Shown here piece after piece: positions 1 to 12,391 of a stretch of 64,000 nt of DNA (positions within the stretch are counted from its first letter, which is position 1; each line of letters begins with the position of its first letter). Source of the stretch: Wuchereria bancrofti (taxonomy: Eukaryota > Nematoda > Chromadorea > Rhabditida > Onchocercidae); contig SSBO01000009.1 in the NCBI GenBank assembly GCA_005281725.1, positions 9,517,795 through 9,581,794 of the forward strand, given 5' to 3'. Under the pieces are notes generated by a model that saw nothing but the letters and a program-made list of their open reading frames with translations, searched no databases and was not told the DNA's origin. The translations under genes were made by a program, and so were the position numbers.

Positions 1-584
1 ACGTTGTATTAAATAAATCCGGAATATCGTCAATAATTTCCCTGTAAATAATATAGATGTAGCGATCACAAAAGAATTACAATATTTTTAAACTAAGCAT
101 ACATTTTCCTTTTTCATTTTTTTTTCCTCTATACACGAAAGAAATTTTTGATATGGTATTGTATACGGTAACCTTTACCGTATGCATTACAGTGGGAGAT
201 GGATCATACTACATGCGGAAAGTTTACGATATATATTTGTAGTATGCATTAAAGAATTTTTTCATAAAATTTTAAATTAACGCATACATTTCTAATTAAG
301 AATAATATTTTATTTTTCAACAAATGTCTTTATAAATAGAAAAATATTTAATGTATTACTGTATACAATGATATTATAGTATTTATGACAAATTTTTAAC
401 GTTATTATCATCTACCATAATATTTGTTAAGATTATTTGAAAAGAAAAATAAACGCTGCGATAATTTTGATTCAAATAAATGGAAATTACTTGAAAATGC
501 TAACCGAATTTTTTCAGCACCAGCTAGTTCATCCGTTGTTATCGGAGATGGCGTAAAATATATCGATGATTTCATATCATTCAT
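1..584 (-). CDS. 5' end of an unidentified gene, truncated by the window edge
   Basis: Two minus-strand exons join in phase. Exon 1 runs 584 to 505 and starts at an ATG (582-584), with an in-frame stop just upstream at 591-593. It ends in a CG|GTTAGC donor with two bases left over. Exon 2 starts at 41 after a TTTACAG acceptor and runs off the left edge. The split CG+G codon gives Arg, and the joined translation reads DELAGAEKIREIIDDIPDLF, which is acidic and protein-like. The first exon contains SIYFTPSPITTDELAG. I do not recognise the family; only about 40 N-terminal residues are visible. No splice acceptor directly precedes the ATG, so an upstream 5' exon is possible. The matching plus-strand reading of 520-595 is also open, but it cannot be joined in phase to anything nearby. 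Confidence 0.6.
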
Positions 585-939
585 AAACCGTTAGCGTGTA
601 AGCGCACTTATCGTCGTAATATTGTTGATTAATGGTAACATAAAAATTAAAATTATCATTCAATTTTTTTTTCTTTTTTTTTTGCATAAATCAAACAAAT
701 ACAAATGTTCATTATAGAAAAAATTTATCGTAGGAAATTTGTGATACATCATTAGTTTTATGAATTTTGTATGTCTTTTTTTGCTTTTTTACAACCTTGA
801 TTATTTACTGGTTTAAATTAATAATAATTAAACTATGAATATACAAGTGATAGTTTAAAACATATATTGACAAAGTTGCGTATATTGACAAAGTTTCAGT
901 ACTTGAACAGCAAATAAAAATATCCGACAAAATTATGGC

Positions 940-959
940 ATTGGCAATTAATTGCCAAT
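940..959. repeat. 20-bp perfect palindrome
   Basis: The two 10-base halves, ATTGGCAATT and AATTGCCAAT, are exact reverse complements with no spacer. The centre is an AATTAATT core. TTGGC and GCCAA lie 8 bases apart, unlike the 5-base spacing of a classical NFI site. Confidence 0.7.
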
Positions 960-3900
960 TATTATATTCAAGAATCATAATTATTGTGAATTGACAATAA
1001 TAATAAAAAACTTGTATTTGTGATAATTTCATGCAAAAATTGCTTACAATTGCTTACAATAAAACATTACGTAAAAGCTTGTTTTCTCTGCCAACTTTTA
1101 ACTGATAATTCTTAATGAAATAATTAAAAAAAACTATTGGGAAAATTTTTATTGAAATAGCAATATCGGCTTAAATGATATTAAGAGAACAAATCATGAT
1201 ATTAAATCTTACAAAATTCCATAAATTCTTATATTAGTATGATTATCATTTAAACTTAAATTAAATCATCTGTTCCACTTATCATTCCTTTTGTAACTAA
1301 CCCGTCTTATCTAGGGTATCTTATGGGTGAAAATCCTACCTATATTTATGATTAGCTATCCCATATTTATCTTCGCCATATCCACGAAAGAAAAAAGAAA
1401 TGGAAACAAAAGTAGGTAAATGAGAAAGGCAAATAAACAAATAAATAGATGGGATGCATTAAATTCTTTTTGGGTCATAAATTCTCTCAGTTGGATGAAT
1501 AGATGGATTGACATAGTTTGATAAATTTGACAAACAATAAAATTGAAATTAAACAAGAAAAAAAAAGTGCAAAACAAGTGATTTTTATGTTTAAATTAGA
1601 AATAATTATTTTTGTAAACTTGTTCATTCCCTGTCGTTTTTTTTTTCGTCCCCTTTTTTTTTCTATTATATTAATCGTATTTTTGTTCAAGATTTAAACA
1701 AAAATAGGTAAGACACTTCACTTTCTTTCTTTATCAGCGAATATTAAATGACTGAAATAAATTGACGAAAGAAAAAAGAGGAAAAAAAGATGAAAATGAA
1801 AGGGAACAAAGGAGAAAAAGGTGCGTCAAAAGAAATAGAAGTGAGGAAAAATGTTAAAAATTAGTGAGGAACTATTTTCATGTTTTGAGAAAAATGAACG
1901 TAAATTTAAGAATAAAAATTTATTGAAACCTTTTTCAGTTAAAATGTAAAATTGAAATAAAGGCTGATACTAAAGCATAATTTTTTTTTCCAAATCAAAG
2001 TTATTAGTTAATTAATCATAAGTGAAAATTTTTGATTATGCTTAAAATTAATTTAATCTTAAATTAAAATGAAACATTTCTATTCAGCATTAATTTTGTA
2101 GTTTTTTTCTGAGCACAATAAATTTAAAATGTAACTTTTCACAAACTATTAAGCCAAAAAAACTAAAAATTTTAAAAATTATTGGCAATTTTTTTAATAA
2201 TAATCATTATTTAACAATTGCTAATGTATGAAAATTGTTTAACATTAATTAAAAACATTATAATAACATTCAAAAAGGAATAAAATTTGTGAGAATAAGA
2301 TTGAAAAGCGCTTAAAAATTTCGAAATAAATTTTTTACATAAACAAAGTCTGACACGAATTTTAAAGATGAAGATAATTTGTACAGCTATGAAACTGGTA
2401 TTTAAATTTTGTTTTGTTGTCTAATATAATTTATTTTTTAGAAAAATGCTTATCGATAAGATACAGTTTAAATGAATGATTAAAGCAGAAAAAAAAGCAA
2501 GAAACGTACATTTTCGTTTTAAAAAGAAAAAAAAACGAGTTAGATGAAATATATTTTTTACATTAAATAATGAATGACATGTGACCTTTTTTTTCAATTT
2601 TAAATTTATATCATTTGATGGTTTTCTATCAAATATTTATATTTAATATTTAATCAATTCAATTCAATTAATCAATCAATGCTGTCGCCTGCATGTAGTT
2701 CCAGCGAATGATTTTTCTATGCGTTTCAATAAAAAAAATTAAAAAAAAAGGAAATTTTAAAAAATTTAATTTTTATAAAATCTAATCAAATATTTAACAA
2801 CTTCACATGAGTGGATAATCAATCAACGTCTTTATCAATGTACCATAAACGTGCCATATTAAGTAATTAGGACGTATTTTCCGTGAGTTCAACCTCTATG
2901 TAAACGTCATGAATTGATGAGTAGAAAGGATAAGCTTATTAATCGTATACTTAAATATACACATTGAGCAAACATCTAATACTTTGCAATGTTATTATTT
3001 TTTTCTAAATTTCAATTAACTAAAGTGAAAATATAGTGCTGATTCGGAATGCAAAACAATTTATGAATTTCATTCGGTCATAAGCGCTTAAATCGTGAAA
3101 TACGGTCGTGAAATAATACAAAATTAAGCTAAAAAAAAAAATTACCTATAAAATAAAAGTTTACCTATATTTTGATGCGAAAATCAAAGTGATCAATGCA
3201 CTATTAATTAATAATATTATCTTTTTATTGTAAGAGAATCAGTATAAAATGGATAGCAATTGAATAGTTGATTTTTTGATTGACTGACTGATTAAAATTT
3301 GCATTTTATACCATAAAATAGTGAAGCCTTAACATATTTTATTGTTCTATGATAAAGTAAATTGTAATATAACACATTAAGATGATATTAACGAAGGAAA
3401 GTAGATTGCATACGCTTGTGTACGTAAAATCTCACGTAAGTTAAAAGATATAACAGCCAGATCATATTATACAGACAAAATAACGTATATCAGAAAAATC
3501 GAGTTATATTTTGTTGAAGAAATAAAACTGACCATGTCATCTAAGTATGTGACATGAAGTTACAATGAATGAATCGCATTATACGAACCATTTTATATTT
3601 TACAAAATATAATTTAACTACGTGATGTAATTTGCTTATTTCTTACGTGAAACTATTGAGCATGAAATAAAATAGCATATCAAACAACCTGATTCTTTTA
3701 TATTGCTAAAATGGATTAAAATGACAATCTATAATTCTCCTAATTTGACATAATTTGATGGCACAAGCATAAACTGTTGAATTTAAATTTTGTTCAATTA
3801 TTTTTTATTTGATATTTTGCCATGACTTTGATAAGATAACAAACATTTTAAATGCTAATTTATAAATGCGAAAGATTTGCATTCAATAGTATAATTTAAT

Positions 3901-5799
3901 GTAATAATTAGAAAGTTTCGCAGAAAAAAAGTTAATATGTGTTGCTATACCTAATATAATTAAATAGTCATTGAATTGTTCCATTTATAAAAAGCTATAC
4001 TTAAATTTTATTCCACTTTAAAAAAAATGACTGATCTTTAATGGCATTCCATGAAATCTGTTTCACATAATTTATGCTTAGTCTAAAGCATATGAAAGTT
4101 ATCATATTTTTATATTTTTTTATAAAATTTTTTAACAATCGGAATTAATGACAAATGATATGATCAAACTTTTCAAATATTTAAATGTATCACTTTTTAA
4201 CACTTGATAATTAATCATATTGACCTAATTATATTAATTACATTTTTGCATAAATAATATTTTGGTACTAATATTTGTGATATTGTCATATTTGAATTGC
4301 TATACTTGCATACACATTATGATGGCTGATAATGATAATAGCTTATTCTACATGGAACAAGAAATTTTTTTCGGCAATTCATTAAATCATTGTTAATCTT
4401 TAAAATTTAGTAATGATTGGATTACTTATTACTTTTGGAAAATATTCATTATCATTTACCATCAATGTTTTCCTGAAATTTGACCTAAAACTTATTTAAA
4501 AAGTTACCGCAATAACGTTTGCAATAAGAAATTTATCATTACTAATATTATTCTTACATAATAATTTTAATCATATCATGAAGTTATTTCTTTCGTTTTA
4601 CTACTTGAAATGTTTTTGAAATGATTGTTTAATTATCATCAACAAATCTGCAAATGCAGCTACAAATAGTAGGCAAATGAAAACAGAAATCGTGAATTTC
4701 TATTTAATTTTAAGAAGTTTCAGTTTTTTGATTTTGTTTTTAATTTGTGGTAAAAAATGGGGCAAATTTATGATAAAAATTAAGTCTTATATTAAATATG
4801 ATAATAAAAATTAAATCTTATATTAAATATCTACTATTTATGTTTTGATCAATGCAAGATAATTATGAAAAAAAAAGAGTAAATAGTTATGCAGCTTACT
4901 AATGCTATACAAAGATTGCTATGAAGCTATTAATTATATCATTTAATGCATTATTGGTATTACTGAGATAGAAGGGAATTACGAATTTGTTTATGGAAAT
5001 TATTCAAGAAAAAAGAAAGAAAATAACAAAATGTGCGAATTTCCACTTTTATGTTTTTCAATTTTATGTTTTTTTTTTTCAAAGTTATTTTTACACAATC
5101 AGTAGGAACGATCACCGACTGCTGTAATGATTGAAATAACTGATAAAGCTTGCAAATTAATGATCCCACTAAATCTTTTATATAATTTTTTAAATTATAA
5201 TTTAGATTTATGATTTAATTTTCAAGGCTTTTGAATATGTTTATTTTTGGTAAGTTAAGCTTTTTTTTTTTGGACATATTATAGTATCATAGAACATTGA
5301 TGATCATATTATTAGCTTTTCTTTTCTCGCTTTTCTAGCTTTTTTCCATTTAATCATTCTTCTTTTCGTATTTAATTTTTTTTTATTTAAATATTTCATT
5401 TAAATAGCTTAATAACTCTCAAAATTTTAGGTGAAAAATTAAAAGCTATATGGTTGAAATTCTAAATTTTTTATGTAATCATACTATAGTTTAGTTATGT
5501 ACCACATATTGTAGCTTATTCTAATTTCAAATGGCTGATAGATTGAACAAATTTATATCATAATGTACTATTTTATGTTATATTCTCTGAAATTAGAAAA
5601 ATATGTACACAGAGAGTAATACCATATCGCATTTTATAATATTGTAAAGTGGTATAAGTATAGTAGACAATATATAATACATAAGTAAGTTACAGAACCA
5701 ATTATATAAAAGATGTGGAATGTCAATTAAGCAAAAAAAAATGTTATATATAAATAACACGTAATGACGTATAACGTGATATAATGTTTCATATAACAT

Positions 5800-6340
5800 T
5801 TTAACGTATGCTACTGTAACATATTTATGTACTGTATACTGTGATACTAAACTTGCATTATTTTACACTTAATCATATCATGTTGGTCATTCTTACATTA
5901 ATTTTTGTCGCATTTTTTATTTTTGGTAATATTAAGCATCATTTTTAACTAGTTACAAGAAAAGTTCTGATATCGTACTTTATTATACTTAACGATCGAT
6001 AATGGGTCCTACATTCATATTATACTACTGTCCTATTCAACTGTTTTGTTCATGTATATCAATGTTAAATTGCTATATACTTAAATATATTGCATCATAT
6101 TGAAATCCACAGCAGTGCTATACTATATTATATTACTGCATTACATTTATACTATATATGTTATATGATTAACATCATTATTTCACTGATATCTATTACT
6201 GTACCGTATTGTTACTGTATTTTAGTGCATGATATGGTAGCAATCATTACTACTGTACCATATTTTACAGCATTATATTGCTACTGTATTGCCTTTTATG
6301 CCATCCTATCGCCTTTTATCGTGAAATTAAGCAATACTTT
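5800..6340. repeat. Degenerate repeats of a TACTGTA motif
   Basis: Variants of TACTGTA, such as CTACTGTAACATA, TACTGTACCGTATTG and TACTGTACCATATT, recur irregularly. The open frame at 6090-6350 lies inside this repeat and reads as Tyr/Ile/Cys-rich low complexity, so it is not taken as a gene. Confidence 0.4.
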
Positions 6341-9300
6341 ATTATATTAGAATTGATCGACTATTTCAGGTGTAATTTAATTTTTAAAATGCTTATTACA
6401 GACTGAAAATAGTTCGATTAATTTCCTGTTACAAGCATAAACTGATGTTTTATTCTCCTTAATTTTTTTTTTTTTTTTGGTAAGTTTATTTGGCGAAATT
6501 ATTTCCCATATTCGAAAATTCATTGAAATAAATATATTAAATGATAAATGAAGAAATAAACAGGAAAAAAAGATGCTTAAACTTAACCAAAATGAACAAA
6601 ATAGAAGATACCGAAAAATTATTATTTTTTCTTTTCCTTTTTTTTAATTTGTCCTATGCAATTTATATGTTTCAATTATTAAACTTTTTTCATTTCTCTT
6701 TTCTCTTCTTCTTTGTGTTTCATTTCCATTCGCCTAGAAAATGTGTTACTATTAAAAGCGACTCAATTTGAAATTGATTCCAACCCCAAAATCGTTCCTA
6801 TCATTCCTATCGTCATCATATTGTAATCTGTAGACATTGATTCATTCCTTCTTTCTCAATCAAACGAATTGTTTCTTGGAGTGTAAGCAAATTAAACAAT
6901 AAATCACTCCCCGACCAGATGATTGTTTTTTTTCGTATTAATTTCCCTCAACTATCCAATATATCTTTCCTTTTTGCACATACCGCTTTTTCATCCATTA
7001 ATACTTATATCTGATAATTTTGATATATTGTTATGCGTATATGCCTTTATGTCTCATCTGTCTGTTTATATTAATTAATTAAGAAGTATGTAAAATTAAA
7101 TCTCAATTTTCTTTTGTTTTGTTTTTTCTTTCGTTTTAACTCTTTTATTTCAATTTATTTCTTTATTGAAAGTGTTGGATTATATCTATAGCATTACAAA
7201 GCATACACTCACTCATTATCTGTACGCACCCAGATACATATCATGATAAAAAATTTATGTACATTAACCTAAAATTATCACCGTTGTAATTCTTTTACCA
7301 TAAAGAATGTAAATTTCGTTCCTAAAACGATTGCAGCATAAATTTTTATTCTAATTCAATTTTTTTGCTTTACTTTTTTAAATTTATTTTTATGATTTTT
7401 TATAATTGCTATTAATTGAGCATTTAATATTTAATAATTAAATCGTTCCTCCTTTTTTCGTTCTATTTGACTTGGAAAATTCTTAAAACAATTAAATGAC
7501 TGTTTGAAGGATTGGAGTGACAATTGTTGAAGATTGCTTATAATTTAAGCACTTGACAACTTTTTCTGGTTTCTCGATAATTTAGTGATTTAATTAGCAT
7601 GGAATTTTTTTTTATTATCATGAAAAAACTTTTATTTGTTATAATTTAAAGACATTTTATTCAAATTTTAACTACACAGTTTTTTTGTAAAATAAATCTT
7701 TTACTTATTCGAAGGTGTGATTTATTTTGTAAAGGAAAGTAAATAGATGCAGAAAATTCGAAATTTTTTTTAAGAATAAAAGCGTTCTGAAATATTTCAT
7801 TTATTGATATCATTTTGCTTCTTTAACGCTTCTAAATTTCTGCTTTTGTGAATAAAAATGGGTGGAATTTTATTAATAAACTAAAATTCTTTTGTTGGGA
7901 CAAATGGTTCGCTAGATTATGATTTGATTCCAGATTAAAATTTGATCAAAAATAGGGTCAATACTCGAACAAAGTTTGGATTAGAAATTAGGACAACATA
8001 ATTTATTCATTCGAATTTTCATTGACCTATCTACCAGATCGACATATTCGGCAATAGCGTAAATAGCGTAAATACGTGAAAGTGCTTGATTGGATAACTT
8101 AAAATAGACTTGATTGCAACATCAGTGTTATGGTTTAAAAAAGGTCTTTGAACTTTTTAGTGAATTGGAAAGCATTGCTGACTAAATGGGTGAGCAAGTT
8201 TGAATAGGAGATTCATTATAAAATTTAAATTGTACTAATGAATCACAATGAATTCTTAAATTAAATTTGGAGTTTAAACAAAAACTTGAATTTGGAGTTC
8301 AATTGAAATGTTCGTTGGTACTTAGAAATTGCTGTTGACAGATAAATAAATTAAAACATTATTATTTTGCTCAGCAAAATTAACATTTATGATCCACAAA
8401 ATATTTCAAACTAAATTTCAAATTAACAGCTTCCAATTTTTATTTAATTTTTTGAAATATTACAGCTTTCACCGTATTATTGAGCATATTAATGATATTT
8501 ATTGACATTTGCAAGAAACGAATTATTGTTGATAAAGAAATTGAATAAAGTAGCTTCAAGTTAGAATATTTATTTTTTTTATAACATATGGACGGCAAAA
8601 TTCAGTAAAATATTGCCAACAGACAGATTGATATCCATATCGTTTTTGTATGAAAATATCCAAAAAAAAATTGCAATTATATTTTCATATTTGTTAAAAA
8701 AAAGTCATCCAAATGTTTTATACATCAGTTACGTAAGTACGAAGATTTATAATTTACATATGTTTATTACTTATGAAATGAAAAGAAATAAAAAATAAAG
8801 CTCATAAATCTTTTTTTAGATAAAAAAGATATCTGCTGTTTCTTTTTTTTGAAAAAAAAGAAAAGACCAGTACAATAATTAAAAATCATTTTTGAAAAAT
8901 TGAATGAAAATATATTTTCTGAAGTGTAAAATTACATTTTTCGAAATTTAGCGACTAATGTATTTATTAAAATCATTCTTGTATTATGCAATTATTATTC
9001 TTGCAAATGCAAAGCGATGAAATTCTTCTATTTTATTTTATCTTTTAACTATCGGCAAAAAAGGGACAATAATAATTAGTCAATTCGAGCAAAAATTTAA
9101 AATTATTAATTTTTTTCTTTTTTCTTTTTTGTTATTTAAATGTTTTTTCAGCGTAATAAATGTTAAAAGAAATTGTTAATGCATTGATTTTGTTTAGTTT
9201 ATATTGCAAAATTTCGCAAAAGCAGATTTTTTATTACGTTAGTCTTTAAATAAGAATGAAAAAGCAAAAAAAGAGGAGGAAAAACAACAAATGTTCCAAT

Positions 9301-10984
9301 GAAAAGGAATGCAATCATTTTTTTTTTAAAAATTTAAATTTCAAGGAGAAAGCTATTAAGGAAAAAAAGTGGATGAAGGGAAATGGATGAAACAGAAAAT
9401 TTATGTGTATAAAAATATCCATAAAATGTTCTTTTGTTTAAATTAATTTAAACGAAAAAACGAACGATGGAAAGCTTTTTTGCAGGTATTGGGATGATTA
9501 TTTCAAATTATTATTCCAATTATTGTTTTTTTTCTTGTTTTCGTCTACTTTTTTTTCCTTTTTATTACGATGACAAATTTTAAAAGTAACAAGATAATCC
9601 AATACAATAGCAGGTTTCAACGGTAACATTATGCAACATTGCTAGTTATACGGTGTCGTACAGTAGTTATTTGTGTAGTACTGTAAATGAATGCACATGC
9701 TTCGCTAGTTCTTCATTTCTTTTTTTTTTTTCATCATTATATACCAAAAAAAATTATATGATAAAATATCTAAATATTAAATGTTTGTAAAATAATAATG
9801 GTGCAACTGAGAAAAATTTATGATTCAATGAGTAATAATTTGTATTAATTTTTTAAATTTGAAATCCCATCGAAGTTGTTATCAATCAAATAACAATATT
9901 TTATCATATAATGTTTAACATCATTTGATATCTTATGATAGAACTAATAAATTCCCTTTAGTATAATTCAACAAAAAAGAGTTTTTTCTTTTATATAGTA
10001 TACGATAATGTGAAATTACCTAGAATAAGAAGCAATACTTGTTAAAATTAAAATTTCAGATTAAAAAATCATATTTTTTTTGAAATAAAAATTCACGCGA
10101 CAAAGTTGTAATTTAAATTCAATAGTTAAGAAGAAAAAGAAAAGGAATGAATAACTTTTCAATAAAATCAGATGAATTTTGTTTTATGTTTTGTTTTTTT
10201 CATCTCAAATATCAGTCACCATATATATATTCAAATACATCATTGTCAAATTGGAAAGATTTTTTCTTTCTTTTTTTCTTACATATTAAAATCATATTTT
10301 ACAATCGACAACAACAAAATTCAAGCAATTTTACTTTCATAAATTTGTCAATGCAATAGCTTTTTGCTATCAATCATCTAATTCATCTCATTGAAATATA
10401 ATTATAGAAAAACGAAATTTATCCTTTCCATTTTTTTTGAAGGTCAAATAATTCGAATTAGAATTAAAATTTCGTTTCATATTTTTTTTCACTTTTCTTA
10501 ATCTTTTTTTTTTCTTCAACAACAAAATCGTATAGATATAATTTATGTATTAGCGTATTGTTTCACTTTTTTTTTTAATTCTAATTAACTGAACTTTTTA
10601 AACTTTTATTTCTCCTTTTTTGTTGTTTTTTCCTTTTTTTTTTTCATTATAAATGATGCTGCTTATCTAATCTTTTTTATCTCTTCGTTTTCTTTCTTCT
10701 TTGCTCTTTCACATTCCTGTTGTCTCTCTCTCTGTTTTTTTCTCTCCCTTTCGTTCTTCTCTTCACAGTGTCAATGATATATTGAAATGTAATTTATACT
10801 CCTTTATTTCTTCTTCCCTTTCATTTATCCCTCCTCCTCTCTCTCTCTCTCTTTCGTTTTTCTTTTTGTTCAATTTGGCATTTTTAATAGCTTTTCAATG
10901 TTTACGAAAAAAAGAAAAGGACCACCAAGTAAAATGGTTTAAAAAAAAAAGAGAGAAAAACGAAAACATCTGCATCTTATAGGC

Positions 10985-11530
10985 ACATATATATATTTAA
11001 GCATTAAAGTATATTTACATTTCAAATTAATTTATATATTTTTATACAATTGTGAATAAAATTCCATGAATTTACGTATGAAATTTATGCATTCATATGT
11101 ATATTTCATATTTATGAGTAAAAAATTATATATTTATGAACAAAATTTACATATTTTTGAGTAATATTTGTATATTGGTAGATATGGTCTATGTATTTGT
11201 AATTAAAATTTGAATATTCATACATAAAATTTATGCATTTATACATGAAATTTATATTTACGAACAAAAACTTATATATTCATTTGTTAAGATTCATACA
11301 TTATTGTATCGATTAATGCACTTTTTTAATATTTCATTTTTATATCTTTCCTAATGTATATTTATAGTTCTCTTGAAAGCTTTTATAATATTATAACATC
11401 AGCTTTCATAATAACTTATGCATTTATAAATAAAATTTGAGTATTCATGTATGGAATTTTTGAATTTATATATAAAATTTGTTTATGAATAAAAATTTAT
11501 GTGTATATAAACAAAATTGCCATTCAACAA
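10985..11530. repeat. Degenerate AT-rich minisatellite (about 25-30 bp unit)
   Basis: Variants of AAAATTTATGCATTTATACA recur about every 25-30 bases, with forms such as AAATTTATGCATTCATATG, AAAATTTACATATTTTTGAG and AAAATTTATGCATTTATACAT. Copies are diverged and have small indels, which indicates an old array. Confidence 0.5.
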
Positions 11531-11681
11531 TAAAATTTTATATTCTCGCACATTCCAAGATGGCGGAAAAGTGCAAAGATGGACGGATAGAAAGAAAAAA
11601 GTATAATTTTTTTTTGATATATATATTTTAATATATACATTCAATAAATGCCAAAAGTGGAAAAAAAATTCATAAAAGAAG

Positions 11682-11748
11682 CGAGAGCAAGAGAGAGAGA
11701 GAGGGAAAGAGAGAGAGGGAGAGGGGGAAGTGTGTATATGTGTGTGTG
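11682..11748. repeat. GA-rich then GT-rich microsatellite
   Basis: A purine tract of GA and GGGA units (11682-11730) passes directly into a GT/AT tract (11730-11748). A similar GA tract lies at 19131-19168, and CT tracts lie at 10836-10852 and 18161-18181. Confidence 0.75.
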
Positions 11749-12299
11749 AATTTGATGACTTAAATAAAAGAGCTGTAGAATGTAAATTTTCACTTCATTT
11801 AAAAAGAAAAGAATCATTTAATTAAAATAAAAACAATAAAAGGATGATTTGCGGGAAAACAAATTAGAAATAAGGAAAAAATGCAAAATTATTGGCATCT
11901 TCTTTTTCAAATTTTAATTTTAATTTTTCGTCTTCTCTTTCAATTTTTTTTTTTTTGCATATATTTATGTTATTTGTTAATGTATTCATAGCATCGGTGA
12001 CGTATGGTGACATATGTACGCGTGAGTATGCGTGTGGTCGTAAGAAATTCAATTCTTTTCGGGTTATTTAATTGTCATTGTTAGAGTAATTTTTTCTCTT
12101 TGCTTCTTTTTTTTTGTTTTCAGATTTTTTTTTCACTGAAATGAAAGTGCCATTACCATTTTAATTTGATCCATTCATCCGTCTGTTCGCTTACATTTTC
12201 GAAGCATTAAGCCTTTACCAATTCTGCTCAATTTGATTAGCAATTTTTGAATAGATTTTCCACTGAATGATCTAGTTGAGTAATAATTATCATGGTATC

Positions 12300-12391
12300 T
12301 TATATCCTTTAACCTGGATGGTACCTGCTATAGATAGATATATCTCATAACCTTTGACCTGAATGGTACTCATCATAGATAAATATATCTT
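12300..12391. repeat. Imperfect tandem duplication, about 46 bp unit
   Basis: Two adjacent copies share CCTTT-ACCTG-ATGGTAC, then ATAGATA and ATATATCT, and differ by a few substitutions and small indels. Confidence 0.6.

Noticed and set aside
520..596. Plus-strand terminal exon (ASSSVVIGDGVKYIDDF) after TTTTTTCAG
   Set aside because: It looks protein-like but cannot be joined in phase to upstream sequence. The minus-strand reading joins perfectly to the exon at 1-41.
940..959. NFI-type binding site
   Set aside because: TTGGC and GCCAA are 8 bases apart, but the consensus requires 5.
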